A DNA stretch of 64,000 nt from NCBI RefSeq assembly GCF_029784155.1, contig NC_073691.1, positions 28,067,976 to 28,131,975 of the forward strand, read 5' to 3'. Positions 1 to 10,579 of this stretch are shown one piece after another (positions within the stretch are counted from its first letter, which is position 1; every line of letters begins with the position of its first letter). The notes below the pieces were generated by a model. That model was not told the origin of the DNA, did no database searches, and saw only the letters and a program-made list of their open reading frames with translations. This DNA is from Uranotaenia lowii (Eukaryota; Arthropoda; Insecta; Diptera; Culicidae). A program made the position numbers and the translations under genes.

Positions 1-1251
1 GTCTTTGACATTTGTTTTTTGAAGTATTTCTCAATACGTTTCTAAGTTCTATAAACAAGGGTTTAAAGTCTTGGTCGTAAACCTTTCAAATTTTAATCAA
101 TTAACTAACCATTTTGGGCGGATACATTTTTTTGTTGTGACTTTAATCATTCCGAATATTTCAACGCCATCAAGAAAAAAAAAGACATATCGATATTCAA
201 AGTTGCAAAGTGAATGGACCATTTATCATCAAAATCATTGGTGGTCAAGCACAAAGAACTGACAAGATGATTTAGTAGGAACAAAATTGAAAAAAAAAAC
301 AGGAAATCATACCTACTACGAGAAGAAAAAAATGTTGGATGATAGAGAGAAAAAATCTACAAATTCCATTGCACTCATTTAATCAACAACGATGGTCAGC
401 AGCAAACGATCCCCAGAATATTATTTATTATTCATCTCGGTTCCATTCGATGTAAAATGGAAGTCGGGACGTGGGTGTGCGTCTCGTGTTTAACCTTCCA
501 ACAGCTAAACGGCTCTGTTATATCATACAAATCATTGGGATCGATCTACTTTTGGCCTATAATTTTAGGCTGAGTCGTTTGAAAATTGAGACAAAAAACG
601 CTGGATTAAAATGAGTGTACCAAATTTATTAATTGAAAAAAAAAACTAAAAGAAAAAAGCAACACATTTTTAAGGTGTTAAACTTTGAAAATTTTTCAAA
701 TAGATCCAACCTTATGTCTCGAACCATATATCTGTCACCGAGCGATAGATCGATCGATGACTATATTTTATTTTCTGGAAAGCCCCCGCCCACCGAAAAG
801 GGGGCCAGGGGAGAAGGGAGGGACGACTGCATCCGATCCATGGTCAATGAAGGTTTTTATTTATTTTTTTGTAAAAGGTTGGAATGCGTGCACTTTTGTG
901 GGCGTAGCTCTTCCCTTCGAGCCCATTTGTTTCTAGAGACCTTCCCCGCTACTTCTAGTCGATTGATTCAATGAAAACGAAAGTTGCGACTTTTTTTTAT
1001 TCATTCACTCACTCTCTCTACAATTTATTACTTAATGGGGGCGGAAATGACACAGTCGATTATTACGAGCATAGCGAAAGCGAGTGTATTTTGCCCCGCC
1101 GTTTGGGATTATTCGTCCCATCGATGAACGAGATAGGGATCGATCTTTGATAACTATAGGTAAGCTGACCAGTACATATAATTTTATGAGATGATTAAAG
1201 GAATCGACTAATTTCACATAAGTTCTTGAGTTGCACATGGTTTTGGACTTT
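1..1251. other. No gene recognised; AT-rich non-coding DNA
   Basis: Short open frames occur (for example a 113-codon frame at 633-974) but they overlap each other in different frames, are low in complexity and match no family I recognise. A somewhat GC-richer patch lies at about 780-960. I see no RNA gene or mobile-element end. Confidence 0.6.
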
Positions 1252-1830
1252 TGCTGATTCCCATCGATCGTTTTTCGAAATAGCGAAATAACTCAACGAA
1301 ATCAAAGAGTGCATTCGAGTTGACATTTTTTCTTGCGTGGCGATCGTCAAAAATATTCATTTTGTTAAAGTCTGTGTGCGTCCACTCCGCTGTAAGCCTT
1401 TGAAATGCTCTGATTTTTACTTGTATGGCGACCGTCACAAATGTTCATATTTAATTTGTGTGCAGCCACTGAAAGCTCCAAACACATCTGATTTGCCTGA
1501 ATTGAGGTTTGAAACTTTGAACATTTGGAACATGCTGATTCTCATCGACCGTTTTTCGGAATAGCGAAATAACTCAACGAAATCAGAGAGTGCGTTCCAG
1601 ATGGCTATTTTTCTTGCATGGCGACCGTCAAACATAATTATTTTGTAAAAGTCGGTGTGCGTCCACTCCGTTCTAAGCTGTTGAAAAGCTATGATTTTGT
1701 CTTCTATGGCGACCGTCACAAATATTCACAGCTAATTTGTGTACACACATTACTGTGGTTTTGAACTTTAAACATGTGAACAAACTGGTGGAAATATTTT
1801 ATCACACTTGATTGTACACTTAACGATTTG
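1252..1830. repeat. 281-bp tandem duplication, about two diverged copies
   Basis: The segment starting TGCTGATTCCCATCGATCG at 1252 recurs at 1533 as TGCTGATTCTCATCGACCG, a period of 281 bp. Both copies continue through matching blocks: the AATAGCGAAATAACTCAACG block, then GTGTGCGTCCACTCCG, then GGCGACCGTCACAAATRTTC. The copies differ by scattered substitutions and small indels. The second copy fades after about 1775-1830. The minus-strand frames over both copies start with the same residues (MTVAI), which is an effect of the duplication and not evidence of a gene. Confidence 0.8.
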
Positions 1831-3870
1831 AAAGATCGGAAAACGAAAACAAATAATGACATCAACAAAAATAAACGAACGTAAATTTTCACATTTTTGT
1901 TTTGAAAAGTTACATTTCTGTGGTTGCATTTTTTTAAGTCGAATATCAACAAATCGTTAAACTTTCGAATTCTATCATTTGCTGTTCGCCAAATTCAATA
2001 CCCGACTTAAGCCGGCTTTGAAACCAGCTGAATAACCAGCTGATGAATGATCGTATCTCTGGCGCCGGATTTGACTAGCGACACCATTGGTAATTTGCAT
2101 ATCATAACAATGAAACGTCACACTGCGGCTGCTCATTTTTTACGTTGCTCTCTAGTAGTTTGACGGAGCATTCCAGCTGTTTGTTAAGGCATTTTAACAC
2201 ATTCAAGTCGTTTTGTCATTTGCTCAAAATGATCAACCAACAATTGAAGACAGTGAGAACTAGCAAATTGTCAAAGAATAGGTGATAATAGGTGAAGTTC
2301 TTTGAACTTATTCAAATGATAGATATACATATATGTAAAGTACCCGCATAGGAAATCGAGCTAAACACACCCATTAAAAGGGTATGATACTTCTGGTTTG
2401 ATAAATATGCTAATATTGTTACCTCATTGTGCAGTTCAGTTCAAGCGCCCTGTTGGGTCGATGCACTTCTTTGCAAAACGAGGGAAATTGAGCCTGTAAA
2501 GTGAAAATTATGTTTTCGTTGTTACAATTTTAAGATTTAAAAAAAATCAAAGGCCAATTTTGAGTAAAATTAGAAAAATAAAAAATCACATGATGCTAAA
2601 AAACTAAAAGCTAAAAAAACTAAAATAAATCATGACATCATGAAGTCAATTGAAATTCGTGCTCATAACCAAGCAAAAATGGATTGGTGATAACTTGAAT
2701 CGAAAGGAGTTTCAATGACTTTATAACTTGCGTAAAGTGCGAAATTCAGTGCGAAAACACTTCCTCAGCCCGGAGAGCTGCCAATAAATAAACGTCACTG
2801 ACTGCACTTACAGAAATGACAGACAGAAAATAACAAACATAACCGTCGTCGCACCTCTCTTTCGGGTTATGCAATTCGGAAACAATCAATCTGCTGCAAT
2901 CAGACGACAATCAAAGAAACGGCAAACCAGCAAAGACATATCGCCATCAGGTGTAAGCACTGGACCATTACCTTTTGACGGAATAAAAAGAGGGTGACCG
3001 GAATGATTGTCATTTTTTAAAATTCAATTGAAAACTCATTCGATTTTAAATTAAAATTTGAGAACAGAATTATTAATTATGAACAATGTCTCTCATGGAG
3101 CTCAACGACTTTTAAATCGATATTATCCAAACTTGAAGTATAAATAAATTTAAATAAAAAAAAAAGGAAAACAAAATTAAGCACCCCAATCTCAAGGTAC
3201 GTGAAGGTAATTCCTGAGAAGTTACCAACTACTGACTGAACCGCTCTAGGCTAGGGCTTATTTTTTTTCTTTCCAATTTCTTGGTACTGCAGGTGTCTTA
3301 CGTGTCAGGTTGTGGACACCCTGAAGGTTTTTGGGATTCAAGATTAGCTAGTAACTATACACACGTACTAAGAAAAGGGAAGGTATGCAGTTGTAGTTAA
3401 CACTGCGATTGCACTTTGAGCCCACACGATCAGCTTAGAGAAACATACACTGAAATTGGAGGGACGCAATCACAACAACACTGATTATTATTATGAGCTG
3501 ATGGGATCGATGCCACTTCCTTCCTCGAGTGATTGATCTATGTTTTTGAGAAATCGAATAAGTTTTACCAGTTGAACTGGAGAGGGATCCACATAGATTC
3601 AAATGTCAAATGCATAGACTTTTTTTGAAGGTTTCAATGTTTGTATGGTAAGTTTGATCAGGCTTAGCAAAGTATGAAATAAATGTTTAAAATAACAAAA
3701 TGGGGCATAAATTGAACTAGCGTTCGAATTGAAATATACACTAGTTTCCTCATCTTTTCGAGGATAAAACTAACCAACTTAAAATGATAAACTATTGTAT
3801 ATTACATCAGTTCATTGTATGTTCCCTAAAACCCGTTGAAGAATAAACAACAAGAAATCTGCAAAACAAT
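1831..3870. other. No gene recognised; non-coding DNA
   Basis: About 2 kb without a supported coding frame. A less AT-rich patch at about 2750-2960 looks like unique sequence. I see no tandem array and no TIR pair here. Confidence 0.55.
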
Positions 3871-3897
3871 TCCAACCATAATAAAAAATTTAAAAAT

Positions 3898-4651
3898 ATG
3901 AAAGCCCCAGGGGAAGATGGGATTTTCTATATTCTTATTAAAAAGTTGCCTGAAAGCACTTTAAATTTTTTAGTTAAAATCTTGAACAAATGTTTTCACT
4001 TGGCTTATTTTCCCAATAAATGGAAAAATGCCAAAGTAACTCCAGTTTTAAAACCTGGAAAAAGTGCTTCAGAGCCTTCAAGTTATCGACCAATTAGTTT
4101 GCTCCCTTCTTTAAGTAAACTATTTGAGAGAGTTATTTTGAATAGAATGATGATTCACATTAATCAGAATTCTATTTTCCCTGATGAACAATTTGGTTTT
4201 CGTCATGGACATTCTACTACACATCAACTTTTGAGTGTAACTAATATGATTAACGCTAGCAAATCTGAAGGTTATTTAACTGGTGTTGCTCTTCTAGATA
4301 TTGAAAAAGCATTTGACAGTGTTTGGCACAAAGGTTTAGTAGCTAAATTAGCTCGATTTTATTTTCCTGTATATCTCACCAAAATTATTCAACATTATTT
4401 GACTAGCCGAGCCTTACAAGTAAGCTATCAAAATTCATGCTCTGAATGGACACCCATTAGAGCTGGTGTCCCTCAGGGCAGTATACTTGGGTCAATTTTT
4501 TACAATATTTTTACTTCTGATCTTCCTGATGTACCAGAAGGAAAAGGTAGAAGATTATTTGCTGATGATACTTTGCTTTCAGCCAAAGGTCGGAATTTAC
4601 GGGTGGTACGAAGTGGATTGCAACAAAATTTAAATTCCATTTTGAATTACT
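3898..4651 (+). pseudogene. Reverse transcriptase core of the Jockey-like ORF2 (N-terminal part)
   Basis: RT core of the LINE ORF2, which would copy element RNA into the chromosomal target. Motifs appear in the expected order. KAPGEDGI opens the domain. PVLKPGKSASEPSSYRPISL is the fingers motif. LLDIEKAFDSVWH is motif A, with a catalytic Asp. AGVPQGSILG is motif B. FADDTLL at 4558-4578 is motif C, with both catalytic Asp residues intact. No stop codon interrupts these roughly 250 codons, so decay is recent or mild. The open frame runs on to 4725, but codons after 4651 belong to the inserted palindrome and are not RT. The ATG at 3898 is an internal Met and not a true start, because the element is 5'-truncated. 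Confidence 0.9.
4639..4651. repeat. 13-bp direct repeat, left copy (TSD of the palindromic insert)
   Basis: ATTTTGAATTACT here is repeated exactly at 5233-5245. Reading the RT frame up to the left copy and on from the right copy keeps the same reading frame (ILNY), so the repeat marks the insertion point of foreign DNA in the LINE. Confidence 0.85.
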
Positions 4652-5232
4652 GTTATCTTATTTTGATCGCCGCTGGGATATATTCTTATCTAAGTTTGTG
4701 GCATATCGGCAAATTGAAAATCTAATTAGAGAGCAATTAAGACAGACATGAAAATTGATAGGTGGAAAGGTCAAAGCTAGAGCGCTTTGGGTAGAAGAAA
4801 CGAATAGATGGTGAAACTGTGAGCTTAGGGCATTGTTTTTTATCGACAGCATGAAACTGCTTGTGTGATTCTTTACCCAGCACCTGCTGGCTGTTTGTAG
4901 TAAGTGACGAAGAAGCCACATTGCTACCCACAACCAGCTCAGATGGGTCGAACACATGAGGTGTTCGACCCATCTGAGCTGGTTGTGGGTAGCAATGTGG
5001 CTTCTTCGTCACTTACTATAAACAGCCAGCAGGTGCTGGGTAAAGAATCACACAAGCAGTTTCATGCTGTCGATAAAAAACAATGCCCTAAGCTCACAGT
5101 TTCACCATCTATTCGTTTCTTCTACCCTAAGCGCTCTAGCTTTGACCTTTCCACCTATCAATTTTCATGTCTGTCTTAATTGCTCTCTAATTAGATTTTC
5201 AATTTGCCGATATGCCACAAACTTAGATAAGG
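4652..5232. mobile_element. Palindromic (foldback) insert inside the LINE
   Basis: A 581-bp insert consisting of 33 bp of unique DNA followed by a near-perfect inverted repeat. The left arm (4685-4955) and right arm (4961-5231) are each 271 bp, separated by a 5-nt centre (ATGAG). I noted only a couple of arm mismatches, for example near 4779 and near 4896. Each arm carries a 91-codon frame, 4737-5012 on the minus strand and 4904-5179 on the plus strand. Both begin MTKKPHCYPQPAQMGRT and end STYQFSCLS before a stop, and they overlap at the centre. I do not recognise this peptide. There is no A tail, so it is not a simple LINE or SINE insertion. It could be a foldback transposon, an inverted duplication made during repair, or in part an assembly artefact, though the 13-bp TSD argues for a real insertion. 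Confidence 0.85.
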
Positions 5233-5245
5233 ATTTTGAATTACT
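5233..5245. repeat. 13-bp direct repeat, right copy (TSD of the palindromic insert)
   Basis: Exact second copy of ATTTTGAATTACT. The RT reading frame resumes here with LKMLKISPNASKTQLILFP, the expected continuation after the RT core. Confidence 0.85.
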
Positions 5246-5798
5246 TGAAAATGTTGAAAATTTCTCCTAACGCTTCCAAAACTCAACTTATTTTATTTCC
5301 CCATAAGCCAAGAGCTAAATTTTTAAACCTAATGAAAATCATTCCATAACATTTTATGGCGTTTCATTAGAATGGTCTGATCACGTGCAGTACTTGGGAC
5401 TCACACTTGATCGAAATCTTACTTTTAAAAATCACATTGAATATATTCAATCTAAATGTAATAAATACACTAAATCTCTTTATTCTCTCATCAACAGGAA
5501 ATCCAAATTGTGTCTGCGAAATAAGATGCTTATTTATAAGCAAGTGTTCCGACCAGCGATAATGTATGCAGTTCCGATTTGCTCTAGCTGCTGCGCGACG
5601 AGGAAGAAAGCCATCCAGAGGATTCAGAACAAGGTTCTGAAAATGATTTTGCGGCTTCCACCTTGGCACAGCACCGAAGATCTTCATCGGATTGCGGGCA
5701 TTGAATCGATCGAAGAGATGGCCAACAAAATCATCTCTAACTTCAGAGGAAAATCGATGCAGTATTCCATCGCAGAGATTCCCTCTCTCTACAATTAG
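5233..5798 (+). pseudogene. C-terminal part of the Jockey-like ORF2, frameshifted
   Basis: Continuation of the LINE ORF2 after the palindromic insert. KISPNASKTQLILFP is the usual post-RT segment. Near 5320-5326 a single-base change in a T/A run shifts the frame: the old frame stops at the TAA near 5347, while the +1 frame carries the expected SITFYGVSLEW and then HVQYLGLTLDRNLTFKNHI. The final open stretch runs to the TAG at 5796-5798. It includes the conserved Tyr-Leu-Gly-Leu motif and a tail rich in basic and hydrophobic residues (RIQNKVLKMILRLP), as in Jockey-clade elements. The ATG at 5385 is an internal codon. Motif identity is clear; non-function is inferred from the insert and the frameshift. 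Confidence 0.88.
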
Positions 5799-6035
5799 TT
5801 TAATTTTAGGATAATTTTAGTTTTCAGTTGTAAGTTTAAAATATTTTTCACATTACAGGATGTTCTATACTTGATTTTGCTCAGCAAATTTTAGTCGAAT
5901 AAATAAATTTTAGTGATTAGTAAACTATGGGGCTCTGAACAGTTCAGTTATTGAACTGAACACCTAATTTAATGTAATCATGTAATATAAATGTAATGAT
6001 GAATTGGTACGAATAAAGACATATTTAAAAAAAAC
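5799..6035 (+). other. LINE 3' UTR with AATAAA and A tail
   Basis: AT-rich tail after the ORF2 stop. AATAAA at 6012-6017 lies about 10 bp before a run of eight A residues that ends near 6035, the normal 3' end of a LINE transcript. Confidence 0.75.
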
Positions 6036-6194
6036 GACAATTTTCCCTTGTTAATTTATGTTGCATAGTCGAATTTTGTAGCATGCCGTGATGCAAATGA
6101 TCAGTGTCAACATGAAATATTAAATTGAATTTTTTAAAATGCAGTGTATCGGTCAGTTCAATTCCAACTGAATTCATACACTGAAACGGAAATC

Positions 6195-7030
6195 CCTCTT
6201 AAAAACACTAGAAGATTCGCTTAAAAGTGAAGTCTCAGTAAATTTCTTCATTTCAAATGGCTCATGTACATTTCACTAGCCTCTCACCTAAGTTTTAAGT
6301 GGCGGAGTCAATATTCACTTACTCATCACTTAAGTTTTAAGTGACTGGCACTGAACGTCATCAATGCTCACTTGAAATTCACTTGACCGGTCACTTAAGC
6401 CAAAATTCACTTGACGCGTCATTTAAAATTCAAGTGAATTTTTGCATAGCGAATGTCAACAATGTCGGGCTTGATTGTTTTATTGTGGTTTGGAAGAGAA
6501 ACAACAGAGGTTTGTTTGAGTTGGAAGGTGCAGAATTAGAATAATTTATATATTTTTAAACAAATATATTTTGCCATAGGTCGACAGAAACATCGTGTGA
6601 ATTGGATAACACGTCGTAGTGACCTTTTTCAAAACAATCAGGATTCGGATGTGTTTTCCAATGATGATTCACGACCAGTGAAATTAAAGCGAGTAACATG
6701 CAAACCAATAAATTCTCGTTAAAATTTTTTTTTTATTATTATTTTAGAAAAGAGCTACCAGAATGTCTCGTCAAAGTGGAGGAAGTAAATGATTTATTAA
6801 GCCGAAACTTTTATTTGAACCCAAAGAAGAAAAAATATATTGTGGTTTTTTTACGTTGTTTATTTTTTAAATAATTGTTTTGGATAGACATAGTTGATCC
6901 ATGATTAATATTCCGAAATTTTTCAAAAAAAAAACACTTTAACTGAAAGATTTTAAAGACCTGAGCAAACGTTTGAAATTTACTTAGCCGTTCACTTGAA
7001 ATTCACTTGATCGGGCACTTAAGTGATTAT
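6195..7030. repeat. CACTTAA/CACTTGA motif cluster flanking 0.6 kb
   Basis: At least ten CACTT-type motifs occur, several as palindromes such as CACTTAAGTTTTAAGTG at about 6328-6344. A 32-bp block beginning TCACTTGAAATTCACTTGA is present at 6368-6399 and again in direct orientation at 6992-7023, with about 30 of 32 matches. The motifs sit at both edges and are absent from the 6440-6960 interior, which suggests a small element with subterminal repeats. Its exact ends are not resolved. Confidence 0.5.
6341..6722 (+). CDS. Candidate two-exon ORF of unknown function (weak)
   Basis: An open frame at 6341-6509 can be joined in frame to 6580-6722 by removing a 70-bp intron with GTTTGT at its 5' end and a T-rich run ending CCATAG at its 3' end. 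The product would be about 103 residues, with a hydrophobic patch (LDCFIVVW) before the junction and a very basic exon 2 (RQKHRVNWITRRSD). I do not recognise the family. It lies between the direct CACTT repeats, so it may be a decayed transposase exon rather than a host gene. A further reading segment after an AG at about 6746 (LPECLVKVEEVNDLLSR) would need an intron of only about 30 bp, so I left it out. The start codon overlaps the repeat cluster and is uncertain. Confidence 0.22.
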
Positions 7031-7399
7031 TATTCACATGAATTTACATATGGCCGAAGTTCACTCCAGATGTAAAGATTATTTTCTGTGCACAAAAATG
7101 AGCAGCAAGCTCAATCCCAAAAGCACTCTGCACACTCATTCAGCAATCGGCAACATACATTCAGGTCCTTTGCAGGTTTATGAGGTTATCCAACCTTCAT
7201 TTTCAGTTTCAAATCATTAAGTTTAGTTGAATGGTGACAAAGCTTGTTCGACTCGCTACTCGCGACTCGCAGAAATTGATTAAATCACTTTTTTTGAAGG
7301 GATTTACAAATGTTGGGAAGAGGTGGGAAGGTTGAGAAATGAGTGTTCGGGTTGGCTAGAGGAACGTTGACGAGGGAGCGTATGTGACGAATGTGGGGG
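7031..7399. other. No gene recognised
   Basis: Short stretch between the CACTT cluster and the GACAAA minisatellite. It shows no supported coding frame or element end. Confidence 0.5.
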
Positions 7400-8390
7400 A
7401 TAAAACTGTGACAAAATTATGGCAAAAATATGACAAACGTGGCAAAAAATGGACAAAAATATGGCTAATACGACAAAATTATGAATGAATATTGGCAATC
7501 AAATTACAAAAAATATGACAAATGTGGCAAAAACGGACAAAAATATGACAAATATAACAAAACTATGACTAATTATTGGTAATCAAATTACAAAAAATAT
7601 GACAAGGAATGTCAAAATATGACCAAAATATGACATAATGAAGACAAAAATCTGACATAAAATTGTGATAAAAATATGACAAATTTACTACAAAAATCAG
7701 ACAAATTTGACAAAATTATGATTCAAATATGTCAAAAATTTGAAACTAAAAAGACAAAAATCCGACTATGTCATCAAACTGTGTAAAAATATGACATAGT
7801 GATAAAAATGTTACAAATGTGATATCTTTCAGAATTTTGTCATTTTTTACCACATTTGCCATGTCTTGTCATTTTATTGACAGTTTTTTTTCCAAATTTT
7901 GTCATTTTTGTCAGATTTATTTTATTTTTATCCCATATTTTTGACATAGGTTTAACGAACTTTCGTCATTTTATTGTTAAATTTTTGTCATTTTTTTGTC
8001 AGATTGTATATTTTGTGTCATGTTTTGTCATTGTATTATAGCCATAGTTTTGCTATATTTTTGTGGTATTTTCATATTTTTATCAAATTGGTCAGATTTT
8101 TGTCATATTTTTATCATGTTTTGTCATTTTGTAGTCAATTTTTGTCATATTTATGCCATATTTCTGACATATTTGTTAGATTGATGTCATTTTATTGTCT
8201 AATTTTAGTCATTTTTGTCACGTTTTGCTTTGGTCATACTATTGTAATAATTTTGTCATGTTTTCACCACATTTATCATATTTTTGTTATATTTTTTTCA
8301 TATTATAACCACATTTGTCAAATTTTTATCATAATTCTGTCCTATTATATTTTTACCAGATTTGTCATATATTTGTCATTGTTGATTGCC
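7400..8390. repeat. Strand-switching minisatellite (ATATGACAAA / TTTGTCATAT)
   Basis: From about 7400 to 7830 the plus strand is a degenerate array of ATATGACAAA-like units of 9-13 bp. From about 7840 to 8390 the same unit appears in reverse complement (TTTTTGTCATAT). The switch lies near 7830-7850. The two halves together form a long imperfect inverted repeat of about 1 kb. Open frames in the right half (for example 7974-8444) are hydrophobic Phe/Ile/Val/His strings created by the repeat. Confidence 0.85.
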
Positions 8391-8692
8391 ATAAATTCAA
8401 TCCTCAAGAAATTTATATTCATCCTCCCTCCCGTCCCTCTTTGAAAAATCGTAAAGTCTTACCGATTTTCGAGTCGTGTTTTCTTTTCGAATCCCAATTC
8501 AGAATTTTCAAAAATGGCAATAACAAATACCTATTTAAATTATCAGTAACTTTCGCTGACACTGATTGAATGCTAAAGCTGCATTCATTGATCGAATACA
8601 GTGTGTGCCAGAAATGCCGAAGCGAAAGACGCTTTCGTTGCAGTCAAGTGAAACAGGTTTGTTCAGGTTTACGAGTGAGCTTTCTACTGACT
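8391..8692. other. No gene recognised; spacer between two arrays
   Basis: About 300 bp with no repeat unit and no supported coding frame. Confidence 0.5.
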
Positions 8693-9450
8693 GATAGATG
8701 GTCTGGTTTTGTTGCATGATCAGATTGTGTTGCATGGTCGAATAATGGTGCATGGTCAGATGATTTTATTTGTATTCGTAAATTTCAACCTGTGACGTAA
8801 ACTGTACATGTGACATAATTAAACCATGCAACAGAATACGACCATACAATCCGACCACGCAACATAATCCGACCGTAGAACATAATCTGACCATGCAAAA
8901 TTAACCAACCATTTTACATAATCCGACCATACTACATTATCCGACAATGCAAAATTTTACGACCATGCAACATAGCCGGATCATACTACATAATACTACA
9001 ATGCAACATAATCGTTTCATTGCAATATGATCCAACCATGCAACATAATCCGACCATGCAACATAATCAGACCATGACCCTTATCCGACCATGAAACTTA
9101 ATCTTTCCATGCTACATAATCCGACCATGCTACATAATCCAACCATGCTACATAATCAATTCATAAAACATCATCTGACCATACAACATTATCTGACCAT
9201 GCAACGTAATCAAACCATGCTACATAATCCGACCATCCAACATAATCTGACCATAAAACATAATCTGACCATACAACACAATCCGACCATGAAATATAAT
9301 CCGACATGCTACATAATCTATCCATGCAACATAATCTGGCCATACAACATAATCTGACTATACAACATAATCCAACCGTGTAAAATTATTCGACCATACA
9401 ACATGATCTGTCCATGAAAAATAATCCGCTCATACTACATAATCTGACAG
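8693..9450. repeat. 18-bp minisatellite (CCGACCATGCAACATAAT) with an inverted leading block
   Basis: Roughly 8823-9450 is an array of about 18-bp units of the form CCGACCATGCWACATAAT. Before it, at 8693-8765, four or so units appear in the opposite orientation (GGTCTGGTTTTGTTGCATGA and variants). Because 18 is divisible by three, the array reads as a six-residue repeat (MLHNPT) in the frame 9091-9357. This is a consequence of the period and not a protein gene. Confidence 0.88.
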
Positions 9451-9775
9451 CCTACGATCCAAACTTTACAAATCTGACGATCGCTACAAATGTTAAAAGT
9501 TTTGTAAATTTTTTCAAATGTTTTAATATTTTCAATTTCACTATTTTATGCATTTGTTTTTAAAAATAAATCTTTTGAGAATTTTTAGATGTAGATATTA
9601 CTGACAATAATTAAATATTTTACTTTGTACATTTCCCAAATTGAACAAATATAAATGGTAAGTTGTAAGAGTCGCAAATGTTTCAATCATTCGTAGACAT
9701 TCAATACATCACGGTGTCTTTTTTGTAATCAATAAAAAAAAACCTCGACATCTCAGAAATTTTCCTCTTTAAAGG
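9451..9775. other. No gene recognised; AT-rich DNA
   Basis: AT-rich sequence with no coding frame of note and no repeat that I could match elsewhere in the window. Confidence 0.5.
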
Positions 9776-10165
9776 GGAAACTATCCTCTATCCAACGTAC
9801 CATTCTAGAACAACTTTCTTTTTAATATTTATACATTGTGTAGCTGAAAATGACCAACTTTCGAAGGTGATTGAAGGTTTAGAGAAACATGGGATATTAC
9901 AGAAAGAAAGAACACAAGCCGAAGAACATAAAAAACAAATTTTACCTTTTTAAGCAAAAATGCATAAAGATTTCCTAGAAAAAAAAATAATATCTTCAAA
10001 CGTTTAGTAAAAAATATTGTTCAACCAAAATTTTTGACAGAAAAGTATATATTTTCTTAAAAGTTTGAAAATAGCTGGCAATACTATAAAGGGGCAGTTT
10101 TGAGTAGAGGGAAAAAAGTTTCAATATTTTTTTGGGAACAGTGCGTTGGATAGAGAAGAGTCTCT
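9776..10165. mobile_element. Small TIR element, about 390 bp
   Basis: The left end carries CTATCCTCTATCCAACGTAC (9781-9800). The right end carries its imperfect reverse complement around GTGCGTTGGATAGAG (10141-10155). Between them lies no coding capacity. The interior at about 9858-9920 is similar to one arm of the foldback at 59500-59755 (shared TTTCGAAGGTGAT, TTAGAGAAACA and AAGAACAYAAGCCG). Confidence 0.5.
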
Positions 10166-10579
10166 TCTATATATAATGAAGTAAAATTTCAAAGATGCCG
10201 ATTTTCTTTTTTGAATTGTTCAGTTTATAATGTAGATTTAAAAATTTTGCTATTATTGAAAATGTTTTGATAATTTTTGTATCTGAGTTTCGAACGTTTG
10301 GAACTCTAAAAATAAAATTCTTGATACCGTTTGTCAGATTAATGTATTAAAAAAAATGCGGTTGCTTAATCTAACATTCTGTAAATTGTTCTACAATTTT
10401 TAAGTAATAGTATCAGTGGTGGAAAAATCTTGAAAATTTACAAATTTTTGAATGTAATCTTCGAAAAATTTTGAAACACAGTAGTTTATACAATATTTCT
10501 ATCTTATTGTAACGCTGAGTGCTCTTAGTTGTTCCAAATGTTTAGATATAGCTTGATAATCTACAATAACTAATATATA

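Larger units (their letters stand above)
3871..6035 (+). mobile_element. 5'-truncated, broken Jockey-clade non-LTR retrotransposon (LINE)
   Basis: This is the 3' half of a LINE. It holds a reverse transcriptase (RT) domain, the connection and C-terminal part of ORF2, a 3' UTR of about 237 bp, an AATAAA at 6012-6017 and a short A tail ending near 6035. Coding similarity begins just upstream of 3898, where the frame reads through KKFKN into MKAPGEDGI, the usual start of the RT core. The N-terminal endonuclease and ORF1 are absent, as is common for insertions truncated during target-primed reverse transcription. Two lesions disable it: a palindromic insert at 4652-5232 and a frameshift near 5320. 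The 5' edge is approximate, and I could not identify a convincing TSD for the LINE itself. The LxP-type RT core and the C-terminal segment fit the Jockey clade, but exact family assignment needs a search. Confidence 0.88.

Noticed and set aside
9091..9357. Protein with six-residue repeats (MLHNPT)
   Set aside because: Product of the 18-bp minisatellite; no flanking coding sequence.
7400..9450. CRISPR-like array
   Set aside because: Units are contiguous tandem repeats without unique spacers, in a eukaryotic context.
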